A stretch of 64,000 nt of DNA, from NCBI GenBank assembly GCA_903885195.1, contig CAISHQ010000087.1, forward strand, positions 1 to 64,000, written 5' to 3'. A program made the translations under genes and the position numbers. This DNA comes from an uncultured Pseudomonadota bacterium. GTDB taxonomy: Bacteria; Pseudomonadota; Gammaproteobacteria; Steroidobacterales; Steroidobacteraceae. Shown in pieces: positions 50,143 through 63,066 of this stretch (position 1 is the first letter of the stretch; each line of letters opens with the position of its first letter). The notes beneath the pieces were generated by a model, which was not told the origin of the DNA, ran no database searches, and saw only the letters and a program-made list of their open reading frames with translations.

Positions 50143-50166
50143 GAAATTTCACAGTGTGAATTTCAC
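50143..50166. promoter_or_regulatory. Candidate operator: near-palindrome GAAATTTCACAG/TGTGAATTTC with direct repeat AATTTCAC
   Basis: AATTTCAC at 50145-50152 and 50159-50166 (14-bp period) in the divergent aceB/regulator promoter. Confidence 0.5.
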
Positions 50167-50168
50167 TC

Positions 50169-51680
50169 ATGGCCGGACTGCTGCGACAAGGACATTTTCT
50201 CGGCTCCAAGTTGCGCAGCCTCCGCAAGCGCAACGGCCTGACACTCGATGAGTTGTCGGCCCGCTGCGTGCAACTCGAGCCCGACCACGCACCGTCCGTG
50301 TCCTACCTGAGCATGGTCGAGACGGGCAAGCGCGTGCCCTCGCCGCAGATGCTCGGCGTCCTCGCGGCAGTGTTCGGCAAGGAGCCGAGCTGGTTTCTCG
50401 ATCGAACCGAGGCTCTGCCGCCACAGCAACTCGGCGCCGCGCGACATCAGGGCCCCGTCAACGCCATGGCGCTCGAGCCCGCGTTCCTCTTTTCGAAGGA
50501 TCTGTTGCAGATGGCCCTGCCGGAACTGCTCGTGCAAACGGGCACAAGCGGACAACAGTTCGCGCGCCTCTTGGTGCGGGTATGGCAGGAGACGCGCCAG
50601 AACGAATTCCCCGACATCGAACGGGCCGCCGAATCCGTCGGTCGCCGCAGAATGCCGCTGTCGCTCGAGGACACCCTGCACATCGTCAAGCAGCTGGGCC
50701 TATCGATCCGCTGGATCGACAGCGAACGCCGCCACGATGGCGATCGACTGCTGCGCGCACGCTTCGAGGCTCCGGACACCATCGTCATCAACCGCCAGTT
50801 GCGCGACCAACCCGAGCGCCTCAAATACACGCTGGCGTTTTTCATCGGTCACCGCATTCTGCACAACGGCGATGGCGCAGTGCCGCCACACAGCGTGACG
50901 GGCGCGGCACCGATTGAGGAAGCGGGCCAGCAGGCCAGCGGAGGCATGGCACCACGCGATGTGCTGATGGCCTGGCGGGACTTCGAGTGCAGTGCCTTCG
51001 CCGGCGCTCTGCTCTGCCCGAAGCAGCCGTTTAGACAGTTCCTCGTTAGAGAACGTCACGAGATTGCGGCCTGCGAGCGCCTCGGGATCACACCGGCCGT
51101 GATGATGCGCCGCATGACGGCGATCTCGCCCTACCGGCATTGGCATTTCTTTGACGGCTACGCGCCCGGCTTCCTGCGCGCCGTCTACCGCGGCAACGGC
51201 ATCGCGCTGCCCTGGGGCAACATGAGTCTCGTGCCGGACCCCTGCCCGAACTGGGCCGTATTCCGCCTGCTGCGCGAACCGGCGGCTCCGCGTAACCGAC
51301 CGGCAGAGCCTGTATCGCAGTTATCGATCATGCGCGATGCCGACGTTCCGCGCCTGTATTGCTGCCACTCCTTGCGTACGCGCGATGCGGCGGATGTCTC
51401 GCACGTATTGTCCGTGGGGATCGACCTTGCCCCGGCCTTCACCGCCCAAGGACTCGATGCGACGGCGATCATCGCGCAGATCGATGCCGCCTGCCGCCAG
51501 GGAGGCGGAACGGCGGTCGTTCCCGAGAGTGCAGCGCAAGCCATTCGCACGGTCAGTCACGTGCTGAACATCGCCTGGGTAGCGCGCTCGCTGGAGTCAC
51601 CGGCTAGCGTGATCTGTCCTCGCAGCAGCGGCTGTCCGCGGCCGCAGCCCTGCGCCACAACACAGGACGTTCGGAACTAG
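50169..51680 (+). CDS. XRE-family transcriptional regulator with ImmA/IrrE and DUF2083-type regions (ScfR/RamB-like)
   Basis: HTH LGSKLRSLRKRNGLTLDELSARC; C-terminal DUF2083-like region; divergent from aceBA. Confidence 0.85.
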   Translation: MAGLLRQGHFLGSKLRSLRKRNGLTLDELSARCVQLEPDHAPSVSYLSMVETGKRVPSPQMLGVLAAVFGKEPSWFLDRTEALPPQQLGAARHQGPVNAMALEPAFLFSKDLLQMALPELLVQTGTSGQQFARLLVRVWQETRQNEFPDIERAAESVGRRRMPLSLEDTLHIVKQLGLSIRWIDSERRHDGDRLLRARFEAPDTIVINRQLRDQPERLKYTLAFFIGHRILHNGDGAVPPHSVTGAAPIEEAGQQASGGMAPRDVLMAWRDFECSAFAGALLCPKQPFRQFLVRERHEIAACERLGITPAVMMRRMTAISPYRHWHFFDGYAPGFLRAVYRGNGIALPWGNMSLVPDPCPNWAVFRLLREPAAPRNRPAEPVSQLSIMRDADVPRLYCCHSLRTRDAADVSHVLSVGIDLAPAFTAQGLDATAIIAQIDAACRQGGGTAVVPESAAQAIRTVSHVLNIAWVARSLESPASVICPRSSGCPRPQPCATTQDVRN

Positions 51681-53047
51681 CGGCGGCGGGATTCGCGGCT
51701 GACGCGATTGCGCTCGGCGATCAGCAGCGCGAGCTCAAGCGACTGCTCGTAATTGAGCCGCGGATCAACCGTCGACTTGTAGGCCCGCTGCAGGTCGAGA
51801 TCGGCGAGACCGCGCGCACCGCCCGTGCACTCGGTGACGTTTTCACCCGTGAGCTCCACGTGCACCCCGCCCAGATGTGAACCGGCGTCTCGATGGATCT
51901 GCGAGGCAAGTTCGAGCTCGCGGAGGATGTTCTCGAAGCGGCGGGTCTTCAGGCCGCTCTGGCTCGTTTCGGTGTTGCCGTGCATCGGATCACAGATCCA
52001 CACCACGCCATGACCCGTTGCGCGCACGGCCTGGATGGCCTTGGGCAAAGCCGTCTCGATGTCCTTGGCGCCAAAGCGGTGGATCAACACGAGCTTGCCC
52101 GGAATGTTCTGCGGGTTGAGCGTGGTGACGAGCCGCTGCAGCCACGCCACGTCCATCGCGGTGCCGATCTTGACGCCCACCGGGTTGGAGATGCCACGGC
52201 AATACTCGACATGTGCGCCGTCGATCTGCGCCGTGCGCATGCCAATCCACGGCATGTGCGTCGAGAGGTTGTACCAGCGATCCTGACGCGGAATGAAGCG
52301 CGTCTGGGCCTGCTCGTAGTGCAACACGAGCGCCTCGTGACTGGCATAGAAATCGGCACGCAGCGATTGGTGCACTTCCTTGGCGCTGATGGTCTCGAAA
52401 AACTCGAGGCCATCGGCCACCGAGGCCACGATCCGTTCGTACTCAAGCTTGAACGGCGAATGACCGACAAAACCGAGATCCCAGTACTCCGGGTGATGCA
52501 GGTCGGCAAAACCGCCATCGATCAGAGCGCGCACGAAATTGAGCGTCAGGGCAGCCCTCTCATAGCCGCGCAGCAGCAGCAGCGGGTCAGGCTCTCGCGC
52601 AGCCGGCGTGAACTCGGCATGGTTAACGATATCGCCGCGATACGAGGGCAGAGTGACCCCGTCGCGTGTCTCGGTATCAGCTGATCGTGGCTTGGCGTAC
52701 TGCCCGGCCATGCGACCGACGCGAATGATCGGCTTCTTGAGTCCGTGCGTCAGCACGAGGCTCATCTGCAGCAAAATCTTCAGCCGCTGGGCGATCTTCG
52801 CGGACTCGCAGTCCTCGAAACTCTCGGCACAGTCACCCCCCTGCAGCAGGAAGCGCTCACCGCGCTGCGCCTCGGCGAGCTCCTCGCGGAGCTTCTCGAC
52901 TTCCCAGGACACCACGATCGGCGGCAGGCGCGACAACTGCGCGACCGCATCCAGCAACGCTGCCTGATCACGATACACGGGCTGCTGCTGCGCAGGCTTG
53001 GTCTGCCAGCTCGTCGGATTCCAGGCCTGATGCTCGGGCGTCTTCAT
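51677..53047 (-). CDS. Class II 3-deoxy-7-phosphoheptulonate synthase
   Basis: FLLQGGDCAESFEDC, RVGRMAGQYAKPRS, WICDPMHGNT. Confidence 0.97.
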   Translation of the reverse strand: MKTPEHQAWNPTSWQTKPAQQQPVYRDQAALLDAVAQLSRLPPIVVSWEVEKLREELAEAQRGERFLLQGGDCAESFEDCESAKIAQRLKILLQMSLVLTHGLKKPIIRVGRMAGQYAKPRSADTETRDGVTLPSYRGDIVNHAEFTPAAREPDPLLLLRGYERAALTLNFVRALIDGGFADLHHPEYWDLGFVGHSPFKLEYERIVASVADGLEFFETISAKEVHQSLRADFYASHEALVLHYEQAQTRFIPRQDRWYNLSTHMPWIGMRTAQIDGAHVEYCRGISNPVGVKIGTAMDVAWLQRLVTTLNPQNIPGKLVLIHRFGAKDIETALPKAIQAVRATGHGVVWICDPMHGNTETSQSGLKTRRFENILRELELASQIHRDAGSHLGGVHVELTGENVTECTGGARGLADLDLQRAYKSTVDPRLNYEQSLELALLIAERNRVSRESRRR

Positions 53048-53059
53048 AACGTGAGGATT

Positions 53060-53872
53060 CTAGCCTGCTTTCCCGCGCTCCGCCGATTTCGCCTGTTGCC
53101 AGAATGCTTCCCACTGCTCCGCGGACAAACCCTTGAGGTCAAGCCCCTGCGCCGCAGCCTGCGTCTCGATGAAACCGAAGCGCCGCTCGAATTTGGCATT
53201 CGTCGCGCGCAGAGCGGCCTCCGGATCGAGGCCGAGCAGACGCCCCCAATTGGCGATCGTGAACAGCAGGTCCCCGAGCTCCTCGGTCTGCCGCTCGAGC
53301 GACTCGCCCTCGGCGAGCGTGGCCTCGAACTCAGCGAACTCCTCATCGACCTTGTCGCGGATACCTCGAGCATCAGGCCAATCGAAACCGACCGCTCGCG
53401 CCCGCTTGCCGAGCTTGGCAGAGCGGGTGAGCGCGGGCAGCGTACGCGCGACTCCGGCGAGCACGCCCGCCTCCCCCCGGCCCTGGCGCTCCTCGCGTTT
53501 CAGCGCCTCCCACGCCGCGGTTTGCTGCGGGGCGGTGAGTGCCGTCTGCGTTGCGAACACATGCGGATGGCGCCGCACCAGCTTATCGCCCATGGCCACG
53601 GCCACGGCATCGAAGTCGAACCAACCACGCTCCTCAGCGATGCGCGCGAGGAACACCACCTGAAACAACACATCGCCGAGTTCATCGCGGATCGCATCAG
53701 GCGCGCCCTGCCCCACCGCCTCGGCGAGTTCGTGCGCTTCCTCGAGCGTGTGCGGGATGATCGACTCGAGCGTCTGCTCGCGATCCCAAGCACAGCCTGT
53801 GGCGGGATCACGCAATTGCCGCATGATCTGCAGCAATCTCGCGATGGCGGTGGTCGGATCCTGATGCGTCAT
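53060..53872 (-). CDS. mazG: Nucleoside triphosphate pyrophosphohydrolase MazG
   Basis: LRDPATGCAWDREQTLESIIPHTLEEAHELAEAV; ELGDVLFQVVF; EELGDLLFTIANW. Confidence 0.96.
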   Translation of the reverse strand: MTHQDPTTAIARLLQIMRQLRDPATGCAWDREQTLESIIPHTLEEAHELAEAVGQGAPDAIRDELGDVLFQVVFLARIAEERGWFDFDAVAVAMGDKLVRRHPHVFATQTALTAPQQTAAWEALKREERQGRGEAGVLAGVARTLPALTRSAKLGKRARAVGFDWPDARGIRDKVDEEFAEFEATLAEGESLERQTEELGDLLFTIANWGRLLGLDPEAALRATNAKFERRFGFIETQAAAQGLDLKGLSAEQWEAFWQQAKSAERGKAG

Positions 53873-54531
53873 TCGTCGTCACCCCGCAGCATGCGACATA
53901 GCGTCATCAACATTCCCGCGGTGGCGCCCCAAATGTTGCGCCCCTCGTACGGGAAGTCCGTGAACTCGATGTCCTGATTTTCGAAGCGTCGTACGCGACG
54001 CACGTGATTGCGCGTATCGAGCAGGAACGCCAGCGGCACCTCGAACACCTCGGCGACCTCGGTGGGATCGACGCGGGGCGTGAAGAGCGGATCGACGAAC
54101 CCCACCACCGGCGTCACCCGATAGCCCGTCACCACGAAGTGATCGGGCAGAAATCCGGCGACACGGATGAGCTCACGCGAGACACCGACTTCCTCCTCGG
54201 TTTCGCGTAGGGCCGCTTCGACAAAATCCTCCTCGGGGTGCTCGAGTCGACCGCCCGGGAAACTGATCTGTCCCGGATGGTGGCTGAGGTGCGAAGCGCG
54301 CTGCGTTAGCAGGATCCGCAGCCCCTCATCGCGCTCGACGATCGGCACCAGGACGGCCGCCGGCACGGGTTGCTCGGGAAAAAACTTGCGCAGATGGCGA
54401 CGACGTTCAGGTGATACCGGCCCATACCGCCAGTCGTTGTCAGTCTCGGTGCGGGGCGCGGCGAGCACACGGGACTCGATCAGCGCCTTCAAGGCAGACG
54501 AGTCGAGCGTGGCGGGGTCGTGCAGGAGCAT
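53869..54531 (-). CDS. NUDIX hydrolase (CoA pyrophosphatase-like)
   Basis: GRLEHPEEDFVEAALRETEEEVGV NUDIX box. Confidence 0.93.
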   Translation of the reverse strand: MLLHDPATLDSSALKALIESRVLAAPRTETDNDWRYGPVSPERRRHLRKFFPEQPVPAAVLVPIVERDEGLRILLTQRASHLSHHPGQISFPGGRLEHPEEDFVEAALRETEEEVGVSRELIRVAGFLPDHFVVTGYRVTPVVGFVDPLFTPRVDPTEVAEVFEVPLAFLLDTRNHVRRVRRFENQDIEFTDFPYEGRNIWGATAGMLMTLCRMLRGDDE

Positions 54532-54575
54532 GGGGTATAATTCGCAGTCTATCACCGCAGCTTCGGGCACCCGGC

Positions 54576-55958
54576 ATGAACCTTGATCCCATCGACGCCC
54601 TCTCACCGGTGGACGGCCGCTACGCACGCGCCACCGCAGCCCTGCGTGCGCACCTAAGCGAAGCGGCGTTGATCCGCGAGCGGGTGCGGGTCGAAGCGGA
54701 ATGGTTGCTGACGCTCGCCCGCACGAGACCCGCCGGGCTCGCCGGAGTGGAGGCCCTCACTCCCGCCGTGCTGGCGGTCGCCGAGTCGCTCGCCAAAGAG
54801 CCCCCTGCGGGTGCCACGGCCGCGATCAAGGCGATCGAGTCGCGCACCAATCACGACGTCAAGGCGGTCGAGTACTACGTGCGCGATCAACTCGCCACCG
54901 CGGGCGCCAGCGCCGCCGCCCTCGAGCTCGTGCACTTTGGCTGCACGTCCGAGGACATCAACAACCTCGCCTACGCGCGCATGCTGCGCGGCGCACGCGA
55001 GGTGCTCTGCGAGCAGCTCGATGCCGTCATTGCGACGCTGCAGTCGTTTGCCAGCCAGCACGCGCAGCTGCCGATGCTCTCGCGCACCCACGGACAGACC
55101 GCAAGTCCCACCACGCTCGGCAAGGAATTCGCCAACGTCGCCGCGCGGCTGCAACGCGCGCGGACGCGTTGGGCGGCGGTCGCGATCCTCGGCAAGTGGA
55201 ACGGTGCCGTCGGCAACTTCAATGCACACACAGCGGCCTTGCCTGCCGCGGATTGGCCGACCCTCGCGCGCGAGTTCGTAGAGTCCATGCAACTGACCTA
55301 TAACCCGCTCACGACCCAGATCGAGCCGCACGACTGGATCGGCGAGTACTGCGACGCACTCGCCGCAGCGGACGTCATCCTCGTGGATTTTTCGCGTGAC
55401 GCATGGGGGTACATCAGCCTTGGCTACCTGCGTCAGCGGGCGGTCGCGGGCGAAGTCGGCTCCTCCACGATGCCGCACAAGGTCAACCCGATCGACTTTG
55501 AAAATGCCGAGGGTAACTTCGGTATCGCCAATGCGTTGCTGCGGCACTTTGCCGACAAGCTTCCCATCTCGCGCTGGCAGCGCGACCTCACCGACTCGAC
55601 CGTGTTGCGCAACCTCGGCGTCGCACTGGGTCACGCCTTGATCGCGCTGCGCGCTCTGCAGCGCGGCCTCGGCAAGATCGAGCCCGATCCCGTGCGCATC
55701 GCCGCCGATCTCGAGCACGCCTGGGAGGTGCTCGGCGAGGCCGTGCAGACCGTGCTGCGGGCTGAGGGTATCGCCGACGGCTACGAGCTGCTCAAGGATT
55801 TCACGCGGGGTCGCAAGGTCGATGCCGCCGCCTATCAGCAGTTCGTCGCCTCGCTGCCCATCAACGCGCTCGCCAAGGCCCGTCTCGCGCAATTGCATCC
55901 CGCCGAGTACACCGGCCACGCGGCGACCCTCGCCACGGCGACCCTCACCACGACGTGA
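54576..55958 (+). CDS. purB: Adenylosuccinate lyase
   Basis: NLDPIDALSPVDGRYA; GSSTMPHKVNPIDFENAEGN. Confidence 0.97.
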   Translation: MNLDPIDALSPVDGRYARATAALRAHLSEAALIRERVRVEAEWLLTLARTRPAGLAGVEALTPAVLAVAESLAKEPPAGATAAIKAIESRTNHDVKAVEYYVRDQLATAGASAAALELVHFGCTSEDINNLAYARMLRGAREVLCEQLDAVIATLQSFASQHAQLPMLSRTHGQTASPTTLGKEFANVAARLQRARTRWAAVAILGKWNGAVGNFNAHTAALPAADWPTLAREFVESMQLTYNPLTTQIEPHDWIGEYCDALAAADVILVDFSRDAWGYISLGYLRQRAVAGEVGSSTMPHKVNPIDFENAEGNFGIANALLRHFADKLPISRWQRDLTDSTVLRNLGVALGHALIALRALQRGLGKIEPDPVRIAADLEHAWEVLGEAVQTVLRAEGIADGYELLKDFTRGRKVDAAAYQQFVASLPINALAKARLAQLHPAEYTGHAATLATATLTTT

Positions 55959-57019
55959 AGGTCGTCGTCGGTCTGTCGGGCGGCGTCGACTCGGCAGTCG
56001 CTGCGCTGCTGTTGCGGCGCGCCGGTCACGAAGTGCAAGGCCTGTTCATGGCCAACTGGGAAGAGGACGACAGCTACTGCACCATCGCCGAGGACTACCA
56101 GGACGCTCGCGCCGTATGCCGCGAGCTCGATATCCCGTTGCATCGCGTGAACTTTGCGGCCGAGTATCGACAGAGGGTGTTCGACTATTTCCTGCAGGAG
56201 TATCAGGCCGGACGAACGCCCAACCCCGACGTGCTGTGCAATCGGGAAATCAAGTTCGGCGTGTGCCTCGGCCACGCGCGTCGACTCGGCGCCGAACGCC
56301 TCGCCACAGGGCACTATGCCCGTCGCATCGAGGGTGAACGTGGCGCGGAATTGCACAAGGGCCTCGATACCGAGAAGGATCAATCGTATTTCCTGCATGC
56401 GCTCGAGCGCGCACAGTTGGCGGCTGCGTGCTTTCCACTTGGCGAGTTGACCAAAACCGAGGTGCGTCGATTGGCTCGCGAGGCGGGTCTGCCCGTGCAC
56501 GACAAGCCCGACAGCACCGGCATCTGCTTTATCGGCGAACGCCCCTTCCGCGAGTTTCTCGGCCAGTACATCGCCGACACGCCGGGCCCGATCGAAACAC
56601 CCGAGGGTCAACGGCTCGGCACGCACCGTGGCCTCGCCTTCTACACGCTCGGGCAGCGCGGCGGGCTCGACATTGGCGGTGTCTCCGGGCGAGCCGAGGA
56701 ACCTTGGTACGTCGCCGCCAAGGATCTGCCGCGCAACACCCTCGTTGTCGTCCAGGGCCACGACCATCCTCAGCTGCTCTGCACGCAGGTTCACACTCTC
56801 GCTGCGCACTGGCTGATCGACCCGCCCGCGGCGCCCTTCACCGCAGCCGTGAAACTGCGCTACCGCCAAGCCGACCAGTCTTGCCGCGTGCAGCCGCTGG
56901 CCGATGCGCGCCTGCTCATCGAGTGCGACCAAGCGCAGCGCGCCGTCACACCCGGGCAATTCGCCGTGTTGTATGCAGGCAGCCGCTGTCTGGGCGGCGC
57001 GGTCATCGACTCGGTATAA
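55955..57019 (+). CDS. mnmA: tRNA-specific 2-thiouridylase
   Basis: [38 protein letters not shown] start overlapping the purB stop. Confidence 0.96.
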   Translation: MKVVVGLSGGVDSAVAALLLRRAGHEVQGLFMANWEEDDSYCTIAEDYQDARAVCRELDIPLHRVNFAAEYRQRVFDYFLQEYQAGRTPNPDVLCNREIKFGVCLGHARRLGAERLATGHYARRIEGERGAELHKGLDTEKDQSYFLHALERAQLAAACFPLGELTKTEVRRLAREAGLPVHDKPDSTGICFIGERPFREFLGQYIADTPGPIETPEGQRLGTHRGLAFYTLGQRGGLDIGGVSGRAEEPWYVAAKDLPRNTLVVVQGHDHPQLLCTQVHTLAAHWLIDPPAAPFTAAVKLRYRQADQSCRVQPLADARLLIECDQAQRAVTPGQFAVLYAGSRCLGGAVIDSV

Positions 57020-57059
57020 TTCGCTCGCGTTTCAATCGGTTTTCGATTTCGGGGGTCTC

Positions 57060-59984
<2,925 letters not shown>

Positions 59985-60005
59985 GGCCGCACGGAGTCGG
60001 CACGC

Positions 60006-60686
60006 GTGGTCGATCCAGATCCACCGCGTGAGCCGGCCCCGTGGCTGGTGGTCTTCGACCTCGACGGAACGTTGACCCGCAGAGACACCCTCACGGGTTA
60101 CGCATTCGGTCTTTTGGCCAGGCATCCGACGCGCTGGTGGCGGATCTTGGGCGTGGTCCCCGCGCTCCTGCGGTTCGCCATCGGCAAAGCGGATCACGGC
60201 GAGCTCAAAGGCGCCTTGCTGCACTGTGCCTTGGGCGGCCTGTCGCGCGAACACCTCGCCGCATGGACGGCGTGCTACGTACCTCGCCTCATCCGCGGCG
60301 GGATGTTCGCCGAGGGCCTTGCGGAGGTGAGTCGGCACCGCGAGGCGGGACATCACTTGGTGTTGATGTCGGCGACCGTCGACCTGTATGTGCCTGCCAT
60401 CGCCGAGGGCCTCGGTTTTGACGAGTGGGTCTGCAGTCGGGTTCGCTGGCATGGCGATCGGCTCGACGGTCGGCTCGATGGACCGAACATCCGCGATCGT
60501 GAGAAGGCGCAGTGCCTGAGAACCCTTATCGCCCGCTTCCCGCGACGGCGCATCATGGGGTACGGTAACTCGCGGCCGGACCTGGCCCATCTGCGGCTGG
60601 TCGACAAAGCCGTGCTGGTGAATGCGGGCGCAAGACTGCGGCAGGCGGCTGCTGATCTTCCCGTCGATTTCAAGACATGGATATAA
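60006..60686 (+). CDS. HAD-IB family hydrolase (phosphoserine phosphatase-like)
   Basis: [14 protein letters not shown] and [14 protein letters not shown] motifs; GTG start. Confidence 0.85.
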   Translation: MVDPDPPREPAPWLVVFDLDGTLTRRDTLTGYAFGLLARHPTRWWRILGVVPALLRFAIGKADHGELKGALLHCALGGLSREHLAAWTACYVPRLIRGGMFAEGLAEVSRHREAGHHLVLMSATVDLYVPAIAEGLGFDEWVCSRVRWHGDRLDGRLDGPNIRDREKAQCLRTLIARFPRRRIMGYGNSRPDLAHLRLVDKAVLVNAGARLRQAAADLPVDFKTWI

Positions 60687-60690
60687 GTCT

Positions 60691-61713
60691 ATGAAAAACA
60701 AGGACGACAATCGCATACTTCCCTCCGAGATTCCGTCGGAGTCGAGTTTCTTCGAACGTCGTGCGCTGCTCGGGGGCCTGCTCGCCGGGGCGACCCTGCC
60801 GAGCGCCTTGGTCTCAGCCCAGCAGGCCGCAGTCTCCGGCGCCAAAGCCGCTGCAGGCGCAGGCACGCCGGCGGGCGGCGGCACGGCCTCCGGCGCAAGC
60901 CTGCACGCCACGCCACCCCGCTACACCCGCAATGCCGCGCTGTCGGTACGGGAGCCGCCCAACTCCTACGAAGACATCACGACCTACAACAACTTCTACG
61001 AGTTCGGTCTCGACAAAAGCGACCCTGCGGAGAAATCGGGCAGCTTTCGTCCCCTGCCCTGGAGCGTCGAAATCGGCGGGGAGGCTGAGGTGACGGGCCG
61101 ATATGCCCTAGAGGACCTGCTCCGACCGCACGCGCTCGAGGAGCGCATCTACCGATTCCGCTGCGTCGAGGCCTGGTCACGCGTCGTGCCCTGGCTCGGG
61201 CTGCCGCTTGGCGCATTGCTGCAACGCTTCAAGCCCACCTCGCGCGCCAAATACGTCGAGTTCACCACCTTGCTCGATCCGCGTCGCATGCCGGGCCAAC
61301 GCGTCGGCGTGCTGGATTGGCCGTATGTCGAGGGCCTGCGCATCGACGAAGCCATGCACCCGCTGGCCCTGCTCGTGGTCGGTGTGCACGGGCGCTGGCT
61401 GCCGAATCAAAGCGGCGCTCCGTTGCGGCTGATCGTGCCCTGGAAGTACGGCTTCAAGAGCATCAAGTCGATCGTGCGCATCCGCTTCACCGAGCGTCAG
61501 CCACGCACGAGCTGGAACCTGTCTGCACCCGATGAGTACGGCTTTTTCGCCAACGTGAATCCGGCGGTCGATCACCCGCGCTGGAGTCAGGCCAAGGAAC
61601 GACGCATCGGCGGCAGTTTTCTCGGTTCCAGAATCGACACCCTGCCGTTCAACGGGTATGCCAATGAAGTGGCGAGCCTGTACCGCGGCATGGATCTGCG
61701 GCGCTTCTATTGA
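60691..61713 (+). CDS. msrP: Protein-methionine-sulfoxide reductase catalytic subunit MsrP (Tat-exported molybdoenzyme)
   Basis: [12 protein letters not shown] Tat-like signal; [35 protein letters not shown]. Confidence 0.95.
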   Translation: MKNKDDNRILPSEIPSESSFFERRALLGGLLAGATLPSALVSAQQAAVSGAKAAAGAGTPAGGGTASGASLHATPPRYTRNAALSVREPPNSYEDITTYNNFYEFGLDKSDPAEKSGSFRPLPWSVEIGGEAEVTGRYALEDLLRPHALEERIYRFRCVEAWSRVVPWLGLPLGALLQRFKPTSRAKYVEFTTLLDPRRMPGQRVGVLDWPYVEGLRIDEAMHPLALLVVGVHGRWLPNQSGAPLRLIVPWKYGFKSIKSIVRIRFTERQPRTSWNLSAPDEYGFFANVNPAVDHPRWSQAKERRIGGSFLGSRIDTLPFNGYANEVASLYRGMDLRRFY

Positions 61714-62336
61714 GCTCGATGCAGGCGCTGATCAAGCCACTCGTGTGGCTGGGAGCGCTCGCCCCCCTGGCGCTCATCGTTGTCGGAATTTTCGAGCTCG
61801 CCGGTCAGTCGCTCGGCCCCAATCCGATTCGCGAGATCCTGCACGTCACCGGCAAGACCTCACTGAATCTGCTGCTGATCACGCTGTGTGCGACGCCGCT
61901 GCGTGAGCTCACGGGGCAGACGTGGTGGGTACGTCCACGACGGCTGCTCGGCCTGATGGCCTTCAGCTATGCCCTGCTGCACTTTCTGGTCTACGCCGTG
62001 CTCGAATTGGAACTGCAGCTCGGCGAACTCGGTCAGGAGCTCGCACGCCGTCCCTACATTCTCGTCGGCACCGTGGCTCTGCTCGCCCTGATTCCGCTCG
62101 CCATCACCTCGACGGATCGCATGATGCGGCGGCTGGGGCGTCGCTGGCAGCGCCTGCATCGGCTGATCTATCCGATCACGGCACTCGGCATCTGGCATTA
62201 CTACTGGCAGGTCAAGGCGGACATCCGCGAACCCTTGATCTACCTCGGGTTGCTCGCCGTGCTGCTTGCGTGGCGCGCTCGCAGCGCATGGCTCAGGCGA
62301 AAATCCAGGCAGGTACCCGCCGCCAGCCCTCGTTGA
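61710..62336 (+). CDS. msrQ: Haem-binding membrane subunit MsrQ
   Basis: [63 protein letters not shown]. Confidence 0.95.
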   Translation: MSSMQALIKPLVWLGALAPLALIVVGIFELAGQSLGPNPIREILHVTGKTSLNLLLITLCATPLRELTGQTWWVRPRRLLGLMAFSYALLHFLVYAVLELELQLGELGQELARRPYILVGTVALLALIPLAITSTDRMMRRLGRRWQRLHRLIYPITALGIWHYYWQVKADIREPLIYLGLLAVLLAWRARSAWLRRKSRQVPAASPR

Positions 62337-63057
62337 GTTGCCGATCGAGCGTCGCCCACTCCGGACAGGCTGCCCCGACGCACGCCCAGTAGGCGCTCGA
62401 GTGATTCATGTGACGCGTATGGGCCAGCTCGTGCACCAACAGGTAATCGAGTACGGCCGGTGGCTGGAACACCGCACAGACGTTCAGACTGATCACGCCG
62501 CGGCTCGAACAAGAACCCCACCGCGTGCGTTGCCGCCGTACCTTCACAGCGCTGAAACGAAACTCGTGACGCTCGGCAAGCTCCGTCAATCGACGCGACA
62601 GCGCGCCCGCTGCGTGACGGCACAACCAACTCCGCAGCAAGGCACGCCAGCTCTGCCCATCGCCGCGACCCTGCAAGGACAACAAACCCTCGCCGAGGAC
62701 GAGGCAGCGTGGTCGACCGGCACCCGCCGACAGATGCACCCGCCACTGTTCGTCGAGCGCGGGCAGATCCACGATAGGCGGTGGAAATGGCTCCGGAGGC
62801 CTCAAGTGCGCCCGACCGGCGCGCTTGCTCTCGATCCAGCTCCGATGCCGCTCGACGAACGTCAGCACGACCGGCATCGATACGCCGTTTGGCACAACAA
62901 TCTCGACGCGCCCATCGGTATGCACGCGCGCGGCAAGGCGGCGCGCCCGCGCACTTCGACGCAGCGTCCACGGCTGCGCCGCCGCTGCGGAATCACCCCA
63001 ATCGAGACTCGCCGTGCCCCTGTCCACGTCCACGATGATAGCCCGATGCGTTAGCAT
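62293..63057 (-). CDS. YgjP/SprT-like M48-type metallopeptidase
   Basis: RWGSCSSRGVISLN and YLLVHELAHTRHMNHSSAYW (HExxH). Confidence 0.9.
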   Translation of the reverse strand: MLTHRAIIVDVDRGTASLDWGDSAAAAQPWTLRRSARARRLAARVHTDGRVEIVVPNGVSMPVVLTFVERHRSWIESKRAGRAHLRPPEPFPPPIVDLPALDEQWRVHLSAGAGRPRCLVLGEGLLSLQGRGDGQSWRALLRSWLCRHAAGALSRRLTELAERHEFRFSAVKVRRQRTRWGSCSSRGVISLNVCAVFQPPAVLDYLLVHELAHTRHMNHSSAYWACVGAACPEWATLDRQLNEGWRRVPAWIFA

Positions 63058-63066
63058 TCGCGCCCG

